Positions 26,206 through 36,205 are shown, counted from the first letter of the stretch. The stretch: 64,000 nucleotides of DNA from Gammaproteobacteria bacterium (GCA_021772915.1 JAJFLB010000016.1:1-64000), one strand, 5' to 3'. Notes: generated by a model from the letters alone, not told the origin. Translations and numbers: made by a program.

Positions 26206-27555
26206 ATGACTCAAACTAAATCCGATCGGCACCCACACCGGACCATCATCGCCATTGCTTTTCCCGCCATCCTGGCAAATTCGTCCGCACCGCTGGTGGG
26301 ATTGGTGGATACCTGGGCCATTGGCCACCTGCCCGGACCCCACTACCTGGCCGCCATTGGTCTTGGCAGTGTGATATTCAACTTTTTACTTTGGGCCTTT
26401 GGCTTCTTACGCATGGGAACCACCGGGATCATCGCCCAGGCGCGGGGCCAGGACGACAAAGAACTGTTGATTTCGGGAATCTGGCAAAGCATTGCATTTG
26501 CACTGGGAGTCGGTGCTGTGTTGCTGTTGGCACAGGACATTATTCTACTACTGGCGCTCCGGGCGCTGGCACCACCGGATGCCGTGACTGGATTAACAAC
26601 GGAGTATTTCCATATTCGAATCTGGGCGACACCGGCTGCATTGCTCGTCTATGCAGTATCCGGTGTGTTGTTTGGACTGGCCAAGACGCGTGCCGTGTTG
26701 GTGCAACAGCTCGTTTTGAACATAACCAATGCAGTGCTTAATCTCATTTTTGTTGTCGGTCTCGGTCTCGGTGTTGCCGGTGTTGCCTGGGGCACTTTAA
26801 TCGCCCAATGGCTGGCAGCGGCTGTGGGTCTGTGGCTGCTACTGCAGATATTTGGCAGTCAACCTCTACTGGCAGGACTGAAAAACAAACGATCCTGGTT
26901 ACTTTCAAGCATCAGAAAGCTGGTTGCCATCAATGGTTTCATCTTTATCCGCACCATCTTGCTCATGACGACAATGGCCCTGATCATGCGTGTTGCCGGC
27001 ACCATGGGCGAATTGGAAATGGCGGCAAGTCACGTGATCATGCAGTACATGATGTTGATCGCCCTGGGTCTGGATGGATTTGCACACGCCACCGAAGCCC
27101 TTGCCGGTTCAGCCTGGGGTAATGGCAAGCCCGCGCTGTTCCAACGTTGGGTGAAGTTGACGGGTCTGTGGGCGCTGGCTGCCAGCCTGGCCTACACCAG
27201 CCTGTTTTGGTTGGCAGGCAACTCGATTACAGCCTTATTGACAGACATCGTTGCTGTTCGGGTGACTGTGGCCGAGTTGATGCCACTGGTCATCGCACTA
27301 CCGGTAGTGGCTGTTGCATGTTATCAATTTGATGGTGTTTTCATTGCCGCGACTGCTGCTGCCGCCATGTTCTACACCATGGCCGTGGCATTTGTGATTT
27401 ACGTACTTTTGTTACAACCACTGGTAACACACTATGGAATGCGAGGCTTGTGGGGCGACGTGCTCATCTTCATGGCTGCCCGGGGAATTGCGCAGGCCAT
27501 CTGGTATCGTAGTTCCTGGTCAGTTTTTGCGACCAAAAAAAAACCGACAGAATAA
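26206..27555 (+). CDS. MATE family efflux transporter (DinF-type)
   Basis: 449 residues with about twelve membrane segments. The N-terminus IIAIAFPAILANSSAPLVGLVDTWAIG is the DinF-subfamily signature. MATE pumps export drugs or metabolites using sodium or proton gradients. The stop codon lies inside the loop of a terminator that serves the opposite strand. Confidence 0.92.
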   Translation: MTQTKSDRHPHRTIIAIAFPAILANSSAPLVGLVDTWAIGHLPGPHYLAAIGLGSVIFNFLLWAFGFLRMGTTGIIAQARGQDDKELLISGIWQSIAFALGVGAVLLLAQDIILLLALRALAPPDAVTGLTTEYFHIRIWATPAALLVYAVSGVLFGLAKTRAVLVQQLVLNITNAVLNLIFVVGLGLGVAGVAWGTLIAQWLAAAVGLWLLLQIFGSQPLLAGLKNKRSWLLSSIRKLVAINGFIFIRTILLMTTMALIMRVAGTMGELEMAASHVIMQYMMLIALGLDGFAHATEALAGSAWGNGKPALFQRWVKLTGLWALAASLAYTSLFWLAGNSITALLTDIVAVRVTVAELMPLVIALPVVAVACYQFDGVFIAATAAAAMFYTMAVAFVIYVLLLQPLVTHYGMRGLWGDVLIFMAARGIAQAIWYRSSWSVFATKKKPTE

Positions 27556-27565
27556 ACTGCCGGTT
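27534..27565 (-). terminator. Terminator of the minus-strand bactofilin operon
   Basis: Read on the minus strand: stem AACCGGCAG / CTGTCGGTT (one G-U pair), loop TTTATT, then nine T. It overlaps the last codons of the MATE gene on the other strand. Confidence 0.8.
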
Positions 27566-27629
27566 CTGTGTGAGAACGTGACCTGAGCTTCAATCGTGTC
27601 TTAATTAGACCCTGGTTTTACCGTGGGCT

Positions 27630-27995
27630 TCATCGCGCCCGTTTGAATCTATCCCAGAAAGTCTTACGCACAAGATCGGTGAACTCACCGGCATCAAGAA
27701 AGGTGCCATGCCCGTCGGGACAGGATTCATAGGTGATGTGCTTTTGTTCGGCATCTGCCTCATGTTGCATCAATTTGCCGCATTGGGGGCAATCAATTTC
27801 TTTATTGGCGTTGGCTTTCCTGCCAGCGTTTTTGTCACCACTGTCGATGATGTAGTCAGCCATCCAGATATCGTCACGCAGGGCGCGCAACTCCTCTGGT
27901 TGGAACCAGAGCCCACCACATGATGTACAACGATCCACCTTGATGCCGTCGTAAGACACCAATTCCATTTCACCTGAGCATTTCGGACAATTCAT
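27630..27995 (-). CDS. Double zinc-ribbon protein (zf-TFIIB family)
   Basis: 121 residues from ATG 27995, preceded by a good ribosome site (AGGGGA). Two zinc ribbons: CPKCSGEMELV...RCTSCGGLWFQPEEL and CPQCGKLMQHE...SCPDGHGTFLDAGEF. The second pair reads C-PDGHG, with His replacing a Cys. Family members are small soluble proteins of unknown function. It lies last in a minus-strand group after the bactofilin and the methyltransferase-like gene (79 bp gap). Confidence 0.88.
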   Translation of the reverse strand: MNCPKCSGEMELVSYDGIKVDRCTSCGGLWFQPEELRALRDDIWMADYIIDSGDKNAGRKANANKEIDCPQCGKLMQHEADAEQKHITYESCPDGHGTFLDAGEFTDLVRKTFWDRFKRAR

Positions 27996-28074
27996 ATCCC
28001 CTGAACCTCTTATTGTGTTGGCAAGAAGGCATGTGATCATGCCTGTGAGTAATAAAGCCTAACCGCATAACACG

Positions 28075-28710
28075 TTATTTTCTAGTGGTCATCAAAATCT
28101 CGAGCCTGCCGTCGGGTAACAACATACCCTTGTCAATACCAAAAGAGCTGAACAGGTTCAGCAGTTTATTCTGCGGATGCGGGAAACAGGCCGTTTGTGG
28201 CGTTAACCGTGGTCGGATTCTAAACCTGTCGTCCAACTCAATACCGTATTGCTGATTGGGTATCGAGGTTTGCGGGATACGCACCGCAAATGCATGTGCA
28301 CGTGTATTGTCGTGAATATACGGCTTAATGACCGTGTTGAAAGCCTTTAAAGCCTTTTCATCAAGGTAGTTTAGAAAATCCCAAAACAAGCAGAGGTCGA
28401 AGACGGTCCCTCTGGGGAATTTAAACGCCTGTTTTAAACGCCGGGTAAGTTCCGTTTGTGTTATGACCTCTGATTGCATTCCCAACACTGGATCGGAGAA
28501 CATGGCGGCGAAGTGCAGCCGGCACTTGAAGTCTGAAAAAAACCGCGTGGTTTCGGGTAAAGCCGGTCCGATCTCCAATACTTGCAGACGTCGAGTGGAT
28601 TTTATTTGCTTCAACAGGGCCGGAAACAGCAAACTTTTCTGCTCTTTGTGAATAAGCGACCCAACTGGCGGATAACCCTCCGCCACCTCACTTGCAACAA
28701 GGTTGTTCAA
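28075..28710 (-). CDS. Methyltransferase-like protein, possibly degenerate
   Basis: 211 residues. LQVLEIGPALPETTRFF resembles the SAM-binding motif I (V-L-E-I-G-x-G) but with the second Gly replaced by Ala-Leu-Pro. VFDLCLFWDFLNYLDEKALKAF fits motif IV and the following helix of class I methyltransferases. The C-terminal part is not recognised. It follows the bactofilin gene by 33 bp on the same strand and so is probably co-expressed. It may be a non-catalytic relative. Confidence 0.7.
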   Translation of the reverse strand: MNNLVASEVAEGYPPVGSLIHKEQKSLLFPALLKQIKSTRRLQVLEIGPALPETTRFFSDFKCRLHFAAMFSDPVLGMQSEVITQTELTRRLKQAFKFPRGTVFDLCLFWDFLNYLDEKALKAFNTVIKPYIHDNTRAHAFAVRIPQTSIPNQQYGIELDDRFRIRPRLTPQTACFPHPQNKLLNLFSSFGIDKGMLLPDGRLEILMTTRK

Positions 28711-28743
28711 TTCACTGCTCTCGTTCTTGATGGTGTGATTTAC

Positions 28744-29328
28744 TTAACCACCATTCAGAGTGTAATTCGCGTCCTTCTTGGCCTTATCACTTGCAACAAC
28801 CTTGGCAGCACCACCGGCCTTGGCAGATGAATCTTCAGTTTCTTTTTTTGTTGCTTTCGGGACGGCATGCGCGGCTGGTTTGGCCGGTTTAGCCACTTTC
28901 GCTTTCTCAGGCTCGCTTGGGTCCATATCGATACTGCCTTTGAATATGGCACCATCTTCCAGGGTCATTCGCGGGGCAATGATATTGCCCTGGATATTTC
29001 CCGTGCGGGATATTACAACCTTCTCAGTTGCATTCAGGTCACCACGGACCTCTCCGGCAACCTTGATAGTCTTGGCGAAGACATCAGCATGAACCTGCCC
29101 GGTCTCGCCTATTTGTACGTTGTGGGATTTGAGTCGAATTTTACCGTTGACCTTGCCTTCGACCACCAGATTTTCATCACCACTAATATCACCTTTGATG
29201 CGAATTCTGGGGCCGATAACCGCGACTCTACTGCTGCGGTTTGCGTTGCTGGCGGAAACCTCTGATCCGGCTTGTGAAATCGAGGTGCTGGCTGACTGTT
29301 CACTGGTGTTTCTTTGCTTCTCAAACAT
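28744..29328 (-). CDS. Bactofilin
   Basis: 194 residues. The central bactofilin domain (about 35-125) has the repeated beta-helix pattern: IGPRIRIKGDISGDENLVVEGKV, HVQIGETGQVHADVFAKTIKVAG, VVISRTGNIQGNIIAPRMTLEDGAIFKG. The flanking tails are low complexity (Ala/Lys/Pro-rich at the C-terminus). Bactofilins polymerise without nucleotide on the inner membrane and organise cell-shape, stalk or polar structures. First gene of the minus-strand group. Confidence 0.93.
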   Translation of the reverse strand: MFEKQRNTSEQSASTSISQAGSEVSASNANRSSRVAVIGPRIRIKGDISGDENLVVEGKVNGKIRLKSHNVQIGETGQVHADVFAKTIKVAGEVRGDLNATEKVVISRTGNIQGNIIAPRMTLEDGAIFKGSIDMDPSEPEKAKVAKPAKPAAHAVPKATKKETEDSSAKAGGAAKVVASDKAKKDANYTLNGG

Positions 29329-29659
29329 AAGTAAATTTCCAATATCTTAACGTGTTGGGTGCGACAGTTTATCAGGATTCTTAGAAAAAAGCGTAACCAA
29401 TTGGGAAAGTCACTGATTTTCTACCTGGGCTTTGTCATTAAGTTCAGTATAAAAAGCAGTTAAACAAGCACAACGTTGAACCGAACGGCTGTTGATCTCA
29501 ATCCACCAATATCCCTTCCCTCTCACTGCCCTCTGGTTTATGGTACTTGCCCTAGTGAACAATGATCGCGAATGCAGGGTATCTGAGCCCACTGGTTCTA
29601 AGCCCCATTCCATGAAATGCAGGTTCAACCAGAAGTGATCAACACCAGGGAGTTTAATC
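29329..29659. other. 331-bp intergenic region
   Basis: Separates the divergent bactofilin and yajQ genes. No gene, repeat or clear hairpin is seen. It presumably holds both promoters. The ribosome site of yajQ (AGGGAG, 8 nt before ATG) is at its right end. Confidence 0.6.
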
Positions 29660-30142
29660 ATGCCTTCATTTGATGTCGTCTCCGAAGTCGACCATCACGA
29701 ACTCAAAAACGGTGTCGACCAGGCCAACCGGGAGGTATCCACACGTTTTGACTTCAAGGGAACCGGATCAAAGTTTGACCTGACGGATGAATCCATCGTC
29801 ATGCACACCGAATCAGAGTTCCAATTGCAGCAGATGTACGACATTCTTTGCACCAAACTGGTTAAGCGCGGTATTGATATCGTCTGTCTGGAAAAGAACG
29901 AGGCGGTCATCCAGGCCAGAACAGCCACCCAGGACATTAAAGTTAATGAGGGAATTGATACCCCGACTGCGAAGTCCATGGTCAAAATGATCAAGCAGAG
30001 CAAAGTCCGCGTGCAAACGTCCATCCAGGGGGAGCAATTACGCATCAGCGGCAAAAAACGGGATGACCTGCAGGCAGTCATCGCATTGTTGAAGGACTCC
30101 GGCCCGGAGTTGCCTTTGCAGTACAAGAATTTCAGGAACTGA
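29660..30142 (+). CDS. yajQ: YajQ family nucleotide-binding protein
   Basis: 160 residues, the exact family length. Starts MPSFDVVSEVDHHELKNGVDQA and ends LPLQYKNFRN, both highly conserved in YajQ. Two ferredoxin-like halves. In Xanthomonas and Pseudomonas the protein binds cyclic di-GMP and affects transcription; in others it binds tRNA or GTP. The stop is separated from the next ATG by one base. Confidence 0.96.
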   Translation: MPSFDVVSEVDHHELKNGVDQANREVSTRFDFKGTGSKFDLTDESIVMHTESEFQLQQMYDILCTKLVKRGIDIVCLEKNEAVIQARTATQDIKVNEGIDTPTAKSMVKMIKQSKVRVQTSIQGEQLRISGKKRDDLQAVIALLKDSGPELPLQYKNFRN

Positions 30143-30143
30143 C

Positions 30144-33100
30144 ATGTCACGTTTCAACATACTCATTACGCTCACGGCTACGCTGCTTGCACCGGTCTCG
30201 TCACTGGCCTGGGATGAGAGCAAACTGGACAGTCTGAAATGGCGCGAGGTCGGCCCCTTCAGGGGGGGGCGCTCGGCGGCTGTTGCCGGTATCCCCCAGG
30301 ACCGCGAAACCTATTACTTCGGGGCCACGGGTGGTGGTGTATGGAAAACCGAGAATGGCGGTAGTACCTGGGATAACGTCTCCGATGGATTTTTTGGTGG
30401 CTCCATAGGTGCCGTCGCCGTTTCCACATGGGATCCGAATGTAATATATGTCGGTACCGGTGAAAAAACGGTCCGTGGCAACGTTTCGATGGGCAATGGT
30501 GTGTGGAAATCAACTGACGCCGGCCGTACTTGGTCACATATCGGATTAAGTGACAGTCGACGTATCCCACGTATCCGCGTTCACCCCAAAAACCCCGACA
30601 TTGTTTATGTCGCCGCACTGGGTCATTTATTTGGCCCCAATGAAGAACGTGGTGTGTTTCGTTCCACTGACGGTGGAAAAAACTGGGAAAAAATACTTTA
30701 TGTGAATGACGAGGTTGGCGTGGTGGACCTGGTTATGGACCCGACCAATGCGCGAATACTTTATGCGACCTCCTGGCGGGTGATACGCACGCCCTATAGT
30801 CTTGAGTCGGGTGGCGAGGGTTCAAAACTTTGGAAAAGCACGGATGGTGGCGATCACTGGGAATCGCTGTCTGAAAATGACGGCATGCCAAAACCGCCAC
30901 TGGGTATTGCAGGTATCAGTGTGTCGGGTAGCAATCCCGACAGCCTGTACGCCATTGTCGAAGCCCAGGAGGGCGGTGTATTTCGGTCAACCGATGCGGG
31001 CAAGACCTGGAAACGCACCAACCAGGAACGCAAACTACGCCAGCGCGCCTGGTACTACACCCGGATTCAGGCGGATCCCGTGGATGAGAATGTGGTCTAC
31101 GTCATGAACGTGCGTTTCCACCAATCCAAAGACGGTGGGAAAACCTTTGAGGAAATTGCCACACCGCACGGTGACAACCACGATCTGTGGATAGACCCGA
31201 ACGACCCCAAGCGCATGATTGAATCCAACGACGGTGGCGCAAATGTCAGTTACGACGGTGGTGGAAACTGGTCGATGCAGTCGAATCAGCCGACCGCCCA
31301 GATGTATCGTGTGTCCACGGACAATGCATTTCCCTACCACCTCCTCGGTGGTCAGCAGGATAATTCGGCCATCCGAATCCGCTCACGTTCAGCGTTCGAC
31401 ACATCCATTGGCGCACGCGATTGGGAACCAACCGCGGGTGGCGAAAGTGGTCACATTGTTGCCAACCCGGACAAGCCCGAAATCGTTTATGGTGGCTCCT
31501 ATGGTGGCTTTTTAATTCGCTATGACCACAGTAATGGTGATCGACGTGCCATCAACGTGTGGCCGGATAACCCCATGGGCTGGGGTGCTGCGAAACTGAA
31601 ATACCGCTTCCAGTGGAATTTCCCCATCCTGTTCTCGCCCCACGATTCCAACATACTCTATGCGGCTGCTAACGTGTTGTTTAAAACCACCGATGAAGGC
31701 CAGACATGGCATGCCATCAGCCCCGACCTGACGCGTAACCTCAAGGAGAAGCAAATTTCTTCTGGCGGCCCCATCACCCAGGACAACACCAGTGTTGAGT
31801 ACTACAGTACGATTTTTGCGGTGGCCGAATCCCTACATGAACCGGGGGTTATCTGGACCGGCTCGGACGATGGCCTGTTGCACATTACGCGTGATGGCGG
31901 TGAGCACTGGCAGAACGTAACCCCCAAAGGCCGGGGAGTCATTATGCCCGGGGAAATCCAGATTAATTCCATTGAAGCACACCCCTATGAACCTGGTGGT
32001 CTGTACGTTGCCGCCACGGCTTATAAAAGTGATGACTTTCGGCCTTACTTACTTGTGACCACCGACTACGGTGAGCATTGGAAGAAAATCACCAACGGTA
32101 TTCCGGCTGATCATTTCACCCGTGTCATACGTGCAGATAATAAACAACGCGGGCTGTTGTTTGCCGGTACCGAGTTTGGCATTTTTCATTCCCGTGACGA
32201 CGGCAGACACTGGCAAAGTACCCAGCTCAATCTACCCCTGGTCCCCATAACCGACCTGGCGCTCAAGCAGGGTAATCTCGTTGCAGCCACCCAGGGTCGC
32301 GGTTACTGGATATTGGACGATGTCAACGTTCTCGGGCAACTGGATGAGGCATTATTTGATCGTTCGCAATACTTGCTGGAACCTGCTCCAACCTGGCGCC
32401 TAAAGGACGCCGCGACCGAAACGCCGGAACACACGGGTGATAATCCTCCCGCCGGCGTGGTGCTGTATTACTGGGTATCAGAGGCCTATTCAGCAAGTCA
32501 GGCAGTTGACCAAAACCTGTCATTGGAGATCGCAGACAGTAACGGCAACGTCATCCGCAACTTTACACCCAAACCTGAAGAGGAAAATGAGGATGAGCCC
32601 CCGCTCCCCGGCGATGATGACCGTAAACTTGAAACCAAAGCCGGGCTGAACCGCTTTGTCTGGGACCTGCGCTACGCCAGTGTCGAAAAATTCGAGAAAA
32701 TGGTGCTCTGGAACAGATCTCTGAAAGGGCCCAAGGCCGTCCCCGGACAGTACCAGGCTACACTCTCTCACGGTGATTCCAAACAGACAGTGACCTTTGA
32801 GGTACTGGCTGACCCACGTCTGCAAATTCCCGTGGAGGAGTACCAGGAGCAGTACGACTTTATCGCCGGGATCAATCAGAAACTGACCGAAACACACCGC
32901 GCGATAAAACGTATCCGGCTGCTCAAGGCACAACTGACGGCCATTGAAAAACGTATCGATGGTGAGCCCGACTTTACCCGCCTGCTGGAGTCAGCGAAAT
33001 ATTTGCAGGAAGCCCTGGGTAAAATTGAGAAATCTCTTTACCAAACCCGGATGGAAAGTCGCCAGGACCCACTTAACTTCCCTATCCGTCTGAACGACAA

Positions 33101-33302
33101 ACTTGCCGGCGTGATGATTTTGGCCGGTTACGGCAACCACGCTCCGTCTGCGTCGGCAATCGAAGTGCGTGATGAACTCGTAGCCGCAGTCGATGCAGAA
33201 TTAAAACTCCTCGAGAATGTTCTAAATCAGGACCTGCCCGCATTCAACCAACAAGCAGCGCAGGCAGGCTTAACAGCCGTTGGAACAATGAAGGACTTGT
33301 AG
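30144..33302 (+). CDS. Secreted sortilin/VPS10-like BNR beta-propeller protein
   Basis: 1052 residues. Signal peptide MSRFNILITLTATLLAPVSSLAW. Many BNR/Asp-box repeats follow (GGVWKTENGGSTWDNV, GVWKSTDAGRTWSHI, GVFRSTDGGKNWEKI, GVFRSTDAGKTWKR), forming one or two propellers over about 25-740. An Asp/Glu-rich linker (EEENEDEPPLPGDDD) and a helical C-terminal domain come after. The family is common in environmental bacteria; function is unknown, and some relatives are called glycosyl hydrolases without proof. It starts 1 bp after yajQ, so it is translationally coupled. Its stop TAG is the first TAG of a REP element. Confidence 0.9.
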   Translation: MSRFNILITLTATLLAPVSSLAWDESKLDSLKWREVGPFRGGRSAAVAGIPQDRETYYFGATGGGVWKTENGGSTWDNVSDGFFGGSIGAVAVSTWDPNVIYVGTGEKTVRGNVSMGNGVWKSTDAGRTWSHIGLSDSRRIPRIRVHPKNPDIVYVAALGHLFGPNEERGVFRSTDGGKNWEKILYVNDEVGVVDLVMDPTNARILYATSWRVIRTPYSLESGGEGSKLWKSTDGGDHWESLSENDGMPKPPLGIAGISVSGSNPDSLYAIVEAQEGGVFRSTDAGKTWKRTNQERKLRQRAWYYTRIQADPVDENVVYVMNVRFHQSKDGGKTFEEIATPHGDNHDLWIDPNDPKRMIESNDGGANVSYDGGGNWSMQSNQPTAQMYRVSTDNAFPYHLLGGQQDNSAIRIRSRSAFDTSIGARDWEPTAGGESGHIVANPDKPEIVYGGSYGGFLIRYDHSNGDRRAINVWPDNPMGWGAAKLKYRFQWNFPILFSPHDSNILYAAANVLFKTTDEGQTWHAISPDLTRNLKEKQISSGGPITQDNTSVEYYSTIFAVAESLHEPGVIWTGSDDGLLHITRDGGEHWQNVTPKGRGVIMPGEIQINSIEAHPYEPGGLYVAATAYKSDDFRPYLLVTTDYGEHWKKITNGIPADHFTRVIRADNKQRGLLFAGTEFGIFHSRDDGRHWQSTQLNLPLVPITDLALKQGNLVAATQGRGYWILDDVNVLGQLDEALFDRSQYLLEPAPTWRLKDAATETPEHTGDNPPAGVVLYYWVSEAYSASQAVDQNLSLEIADSNGNVIRNFTPKPEEENEDEPPLPGDDDRKLETKAGLNRFVWDLRYASVEKFEKMVLWNRSLKGPKAVPGQYQATLSHGDSKQTVTFEVLADPRLQIPVEEYQEQYDFIAGINQKLTETHRAIKRIRLLKAQLTAIEKRIDGEPDFTRLLESAKYLQEALGKIEKSLYQTRMESRQDPLNFPIRLNDKLAGVMILAGYGNHAPSASAIEVRDELVAAVDAELKLLENVLNQDLPAFNQQAAQAGLTAVGTMKDL

Positions 33303-33474
33303 GACCGACGAGCACGCTCGTCGGGACCCCACAAACTACCGAAAACCAGACAAGAAACGCCTAAAAAACCAGCCAAGAAGCTCCTGCTCGAGTCCGATCA
33401 GAATGTAACAGCTTGCTCGCCTGGACTGCTTCGAGCCCTGGGGTTCCCGATGAGCGAGCTCATCGGTCCTACAG
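33299..33474. repeat. Two REP elements in inverted orientation
   Basis: 33299-33330 (GTAGGACCGACGAGC ...) overlaps the stop codon of the sortilin-like gene. 33443-33474 is a reverse copy with the GATGAG/CTCATC variant. The 110 bp between them shows no feature. Confidence 0.85.
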
Positions 33475-33556
33475 CTCAACTTTTTGCAGGGGCATTACCT
33501 ATCCAATTGAGGTAGAATTCGCCGGCTACCCATTGGACTACTGAGGAAACACATCA

Positions 33557-35728
33557 ATGAACTCCAAATTGACTCTGGCGCTAACCACAGTGTTGGCATT
33601 AACTGCCGCAGGCTGCTCGAAGACCGACACCACAGAGGTCGCAGACACAGCCGGCACTGCCGACACCGATACCACATTGACAACCGACGGAAAAAATCCA
33701 TTTTTCGCCGACAGCCCGTTGTACATGCATTACCCACAGTTTGACAAAATTGATAATGGGCACTTTACGCCTGCGTTTGAACGTGGCATGGAAGAGCAGC
33801 TTGCTGAAATTGATGCGATTGCTGATCAAGTCGAAGCCCCGACACTGGATAACACGCTGATCCCCATGGAACGTTCCGGTCAGACACTGAACCGGGTTGC
33901 ACGGGTATTTTTCGCCCTGGCATCAGCCAACACTAATGATGGGATCGAAGAAATCCGTAGTGAATTGGCCCCAAAGCTGTCAGCACATAATGATCAGATT
34001 CTGCTCAATGGAAAATTGTTTGGCCGCGTCCAGGCCCTCTACGACCAGCGTAACGAGCTTGAGCTGGATCCGGAGTCTTACCGCCTGATCGGGGAAAACT
34101 ACAAGGACTTTGTACGCGCCGGAGCAAGACTTTCTGACGAAGACAAAGAAAAACTCAAGGCCATCAATGCCGAAATGGCCAGTTTGCAGACCAAGTTCAG
34201 CCAAAATGTGCTGAACGAGGTTAACGGATCGGCAGTGGTCGTGGACACCCGCGAAGAATTGGCTGGATTGTCCGAAACCAGGATCGAAGCCGCCGCTGAA
34301 GCCGCAAAAGCCAAGGAAATGGATGGCAAATATCTCATCGCCCTACTCAACACCAGCCAGCAGCCACCGCTGACCTCACTGGAAAACCGTGCACTGCGCG
34401 AACAGATCATGGGAGTGTCCCTGGCCCGTGGCAACCACGGTGGCGAGTATGACAATCGGGGTGTGCTGACGCGTGTTGCCAAACTCCGTGCCGAGCGTGC
34501 CGCATTACTTGGTTATGAGAATCATGCCGCTTACACACTGGAAAGCCAGACTGCCCGCACGACATCTGCCGTTAACGAAATGCTTGCCAAACTTGCTCCC
34601 GCAGCAGTTGCCAACGCAAGACGCGAGGCTGCCGACATGCAATCCATCATCGATGCTGAGGGTGGGGACTTTGAGCTTGCTGCGTGGGATTGGGATTTTT
34701 ATGCTGAAAAAGTACGTCAGCAACGTTACGACTTCGATGCTTCCCAGTTACGTCCTTATTTTGAGGTGGACAACGTACTGCAAAAGGGAGTCTTCTTCGC
34801 GGCCACCCAGGTTTTTGGCCTGGAATTCAAAGAACGTCATGACCTGCCGGTTTACCAGGAAGATGTGCGCGTATTCGAGGTGTTCGAAGCGAACGGCTCT
34901 ACCCTGGCCCTGTTCATTATGGATCCTTACGCCCGACCATCCAAACGCGGCGGAGCCTGGATGAACGCCTACGTTAGCCAGTCAAATATCATGGGGACAC
35001 AACCTGTTGTGGCCAACCACCTGAACATCACCAAGCCAACCGATGGCGGGCCGACCTTGCTGACATTCGATGAAGTCACCACCATGTTCCACGAGTTTGG
35101 ACATGCCCTGCACGGTATGTTCTCAAACGTCAAATATCCATATTTTTCAGGAACTTCAGTGCCACGTGACTTCGTAGAGTTCCCTTCACAAGTCAACGAA
35201 ATGTGGGCTGTGTGGCCTGCAGTTCTGGCGAATTATGCCGTGCACCATGAAAGCGGTGCACCCATGCCACAGGAACTGCTGGACAAGGTACTTGCCACCC
35301 AAAAGTTTAACCAGGGTTATGCAACAACAGAATATCTGGCGGCATCACTGCTGGATCAGTCCTGGCATCAAATGTCCCCGGAGGAAGTTCCGGACGCCGA
35401 TGGTCTGCTGGAGTTTGAAGCCAAGGCCCTTGAATCGGCAGGTGTTGCACTGGACACCGTGCCACCACGCTACCGCAGCACGTATTTCTCACACATCATC
35501 GGGGGTTACTCAGCCGGTTATTATTCCTACATCTGGAGCGAAGTGCTGGATGCGGATACCGTTGAGTGGTTCAAGAATAATGGTGGTATGAACCGTGAAA
35601 ATGGCGAACATTTCCGCCAGACCTTGTTGTCACGCGGCGGTGCAGAAGATGCAATGGCACTGTTCAGGGCTTTCAGAGGTGCTGATCCGGATATCCAGCC
35701 ACTACTGGAACGGCGCGGGCTGGACTGA
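33557..35728 (+). CDS. M3 family zinc peptidase lipoprotein (peptidyl-dipeptidase Dcp-like)
   Basis: 723 residues. Lipoprotein signal MNSKLTLALTTVLALTAAGC with the lipidated Cys at 20. M3 catalytic motif FHEFGHALHGM (His512, Glu513, His516), with the downstream SQVNEMWA supplying the third ligand region and YSAGYYSYIWSEVLDAD the substrate-binding tyrosines. Length and motif spacing match Dcp. It removes dipeptides from C-termini, here likely in the periplasm. Spacer before the ATG contains GAGG about 12 nt upstream. Confidence 0.93.
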   Translation: MNSKLTLALTTVLALTAAGCSKTDTTEVADTAGTADTDTTLTTDGKNPFFADSPLYMHYPQFDKIDNGHFTPAFERGMEEQLAEIDAIADQVEAPTLDNTLIPMERSGQTLNRVARVFFALASANTNDGIEEIRSELAPKLSAHNDQILLNGKLFGRVQALYDQRNELELDPESYRLIGENYKDFVRAGARLSDEDKEKLKAINAEMASLQTKFSQNVLNEVNGSAVVVDTREELAGLSETRIEAAAEAAKAKEMDGKYLIALLNTSQQPPLTSLENRALREQIMGVSLARGNHGGEYDNRGVLTRVAKLRAERAALLGYENHAAYTLESQTARTTSAVNEMLAKLAPAAVANARREAADMQSIIDAEGGDFELAAWDWDFYAEKVRQQRYDFDASQLRPYFEVDNVLQKGVFFAATQVFGLEFKERHDLPVYQEDVRVFEVFEANGSTLALFIMDPYARPSKRGGAWMNAYVSQSNIMGTQPVVANHLNITKPTDGGPTLLTFDEVTTMFHEFGHALHGMFSNVKYPYFSGTSVPRDFVEFPSQVNEMWAVWPAVLANYAVHHESGAPMPQELLDKVLATQKFNQGYATTEYLAASLLDQSWHQMSPEEVPDADGLLEFEAKALESAGVALDTVPPRYRSTYFSHIIGGYSAGYYSYIWSEVLDADTVEWFKNNGGMNRENGEHFRQTLLSRGGAEDAMALFRAFRGADPDIQPLLERRGLD

Positions 35729-35731
35729 TAG

Positions 35732-35930
35732 CTGTAGGACCGACGAGATTCCGTGGGACCGACGAGTTTACTCGTCGGGAATCGGCTCGGTTCGCGACGA
35801 CTCTGTGGGACTGACGAGTTTACTCGTCGGGAATCGGCTCGGTTCGCGACCACTCTGTGGGACTGACGAGTTTACTCGTCGGGAATCGGCTCGGTTCGCG
35901 ACGACTTGGGTCGTCGCTCCTACAGGGGGA
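35732..35930. repeat. REP array with three 52-bp tandem copies
   Basis: Direct 52-bp units start at 35753, 35805 and 35857. Each contains an A-type palindrome (GACGAGTTTACTCGTCGGGA) followed by ATCGGCTCGGTTCGCGACGA, the arm of a B-type element. The units differ at only a few bases. A partial copy precedes them at 35732 and the last unit runs into a complete B-type inverted element ending CGTCGCTCCTAC. Confidence 0.95.
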
Positions 35931-35940
35931 TCGTAGATAC

Positions 35941-35980
35941 AAAAAAAAGCCCGACCAGGCATTTACCTGTCCGGGCTTTT
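35941..35980 (-). terminator. Terminator of the cold-shock gene (bidirectional)
   Basis: Stem AAAAGCCCGGACAGG / CCTGGTCGGGCTTTT with loop TAAATG on the minus strand, flanked by A and T runs on both sides. It ends 15 bp after the csp stop codon and can also stop transcription from the peptidase side. Confidence 0.92.
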
Positions 35981-35995
35981 CAGGATCAGGGTTGA

Positions 35996-36205
35996 TCAGA
36001 GAGGTGTTACGTTCTCTGCCTGTGGTCCTTTCAGGCCTTCACCAACGGTGAATTCAACTGATTGTCCTTCTTTCAGGGTCTTACGGCCTTCGCCTACGAT
36101 CTGACGGAAGTGAACAAAAACGTCGCGCTCGCCTTCACGGGAAATAAAACCAAAACCCTTTTCGTCATTGAACCATTTAACGGTACCAGTGATTGTATCT
36201 GACAT
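35996..36205 (-). CDS. Cold-shock domain protein (CspA family)
   Basis: 69 residues. A complete OB-fold cold-shock domain with both RNA-binding motifs: [13 protein letters not shown] (RNP1, K-G-F-G-F) and DVFVHFRQI (RNP2, V-F-V-H-F). It acts as an RNA chaperone. The long leader (about 36206-36310) contains an ACCACC/GGTGGT hairpin, in keeping with post-transcriptional control of csp genes. Confidence 0.96.
   Translation of the reverse strand: MSDTITGTVKWFNDEKGFGFISREGERDVFVHFRQIVGEGRKTLKEGQSVEFTVGEGLKGPQAENVTPL

Noticed and set aside
35753-35908. Tandem operator array
   Set aside because: The 52-bp units are recognisable REP A and B arms and belong to the dispersed repeat family, so a special operator role is not needed.
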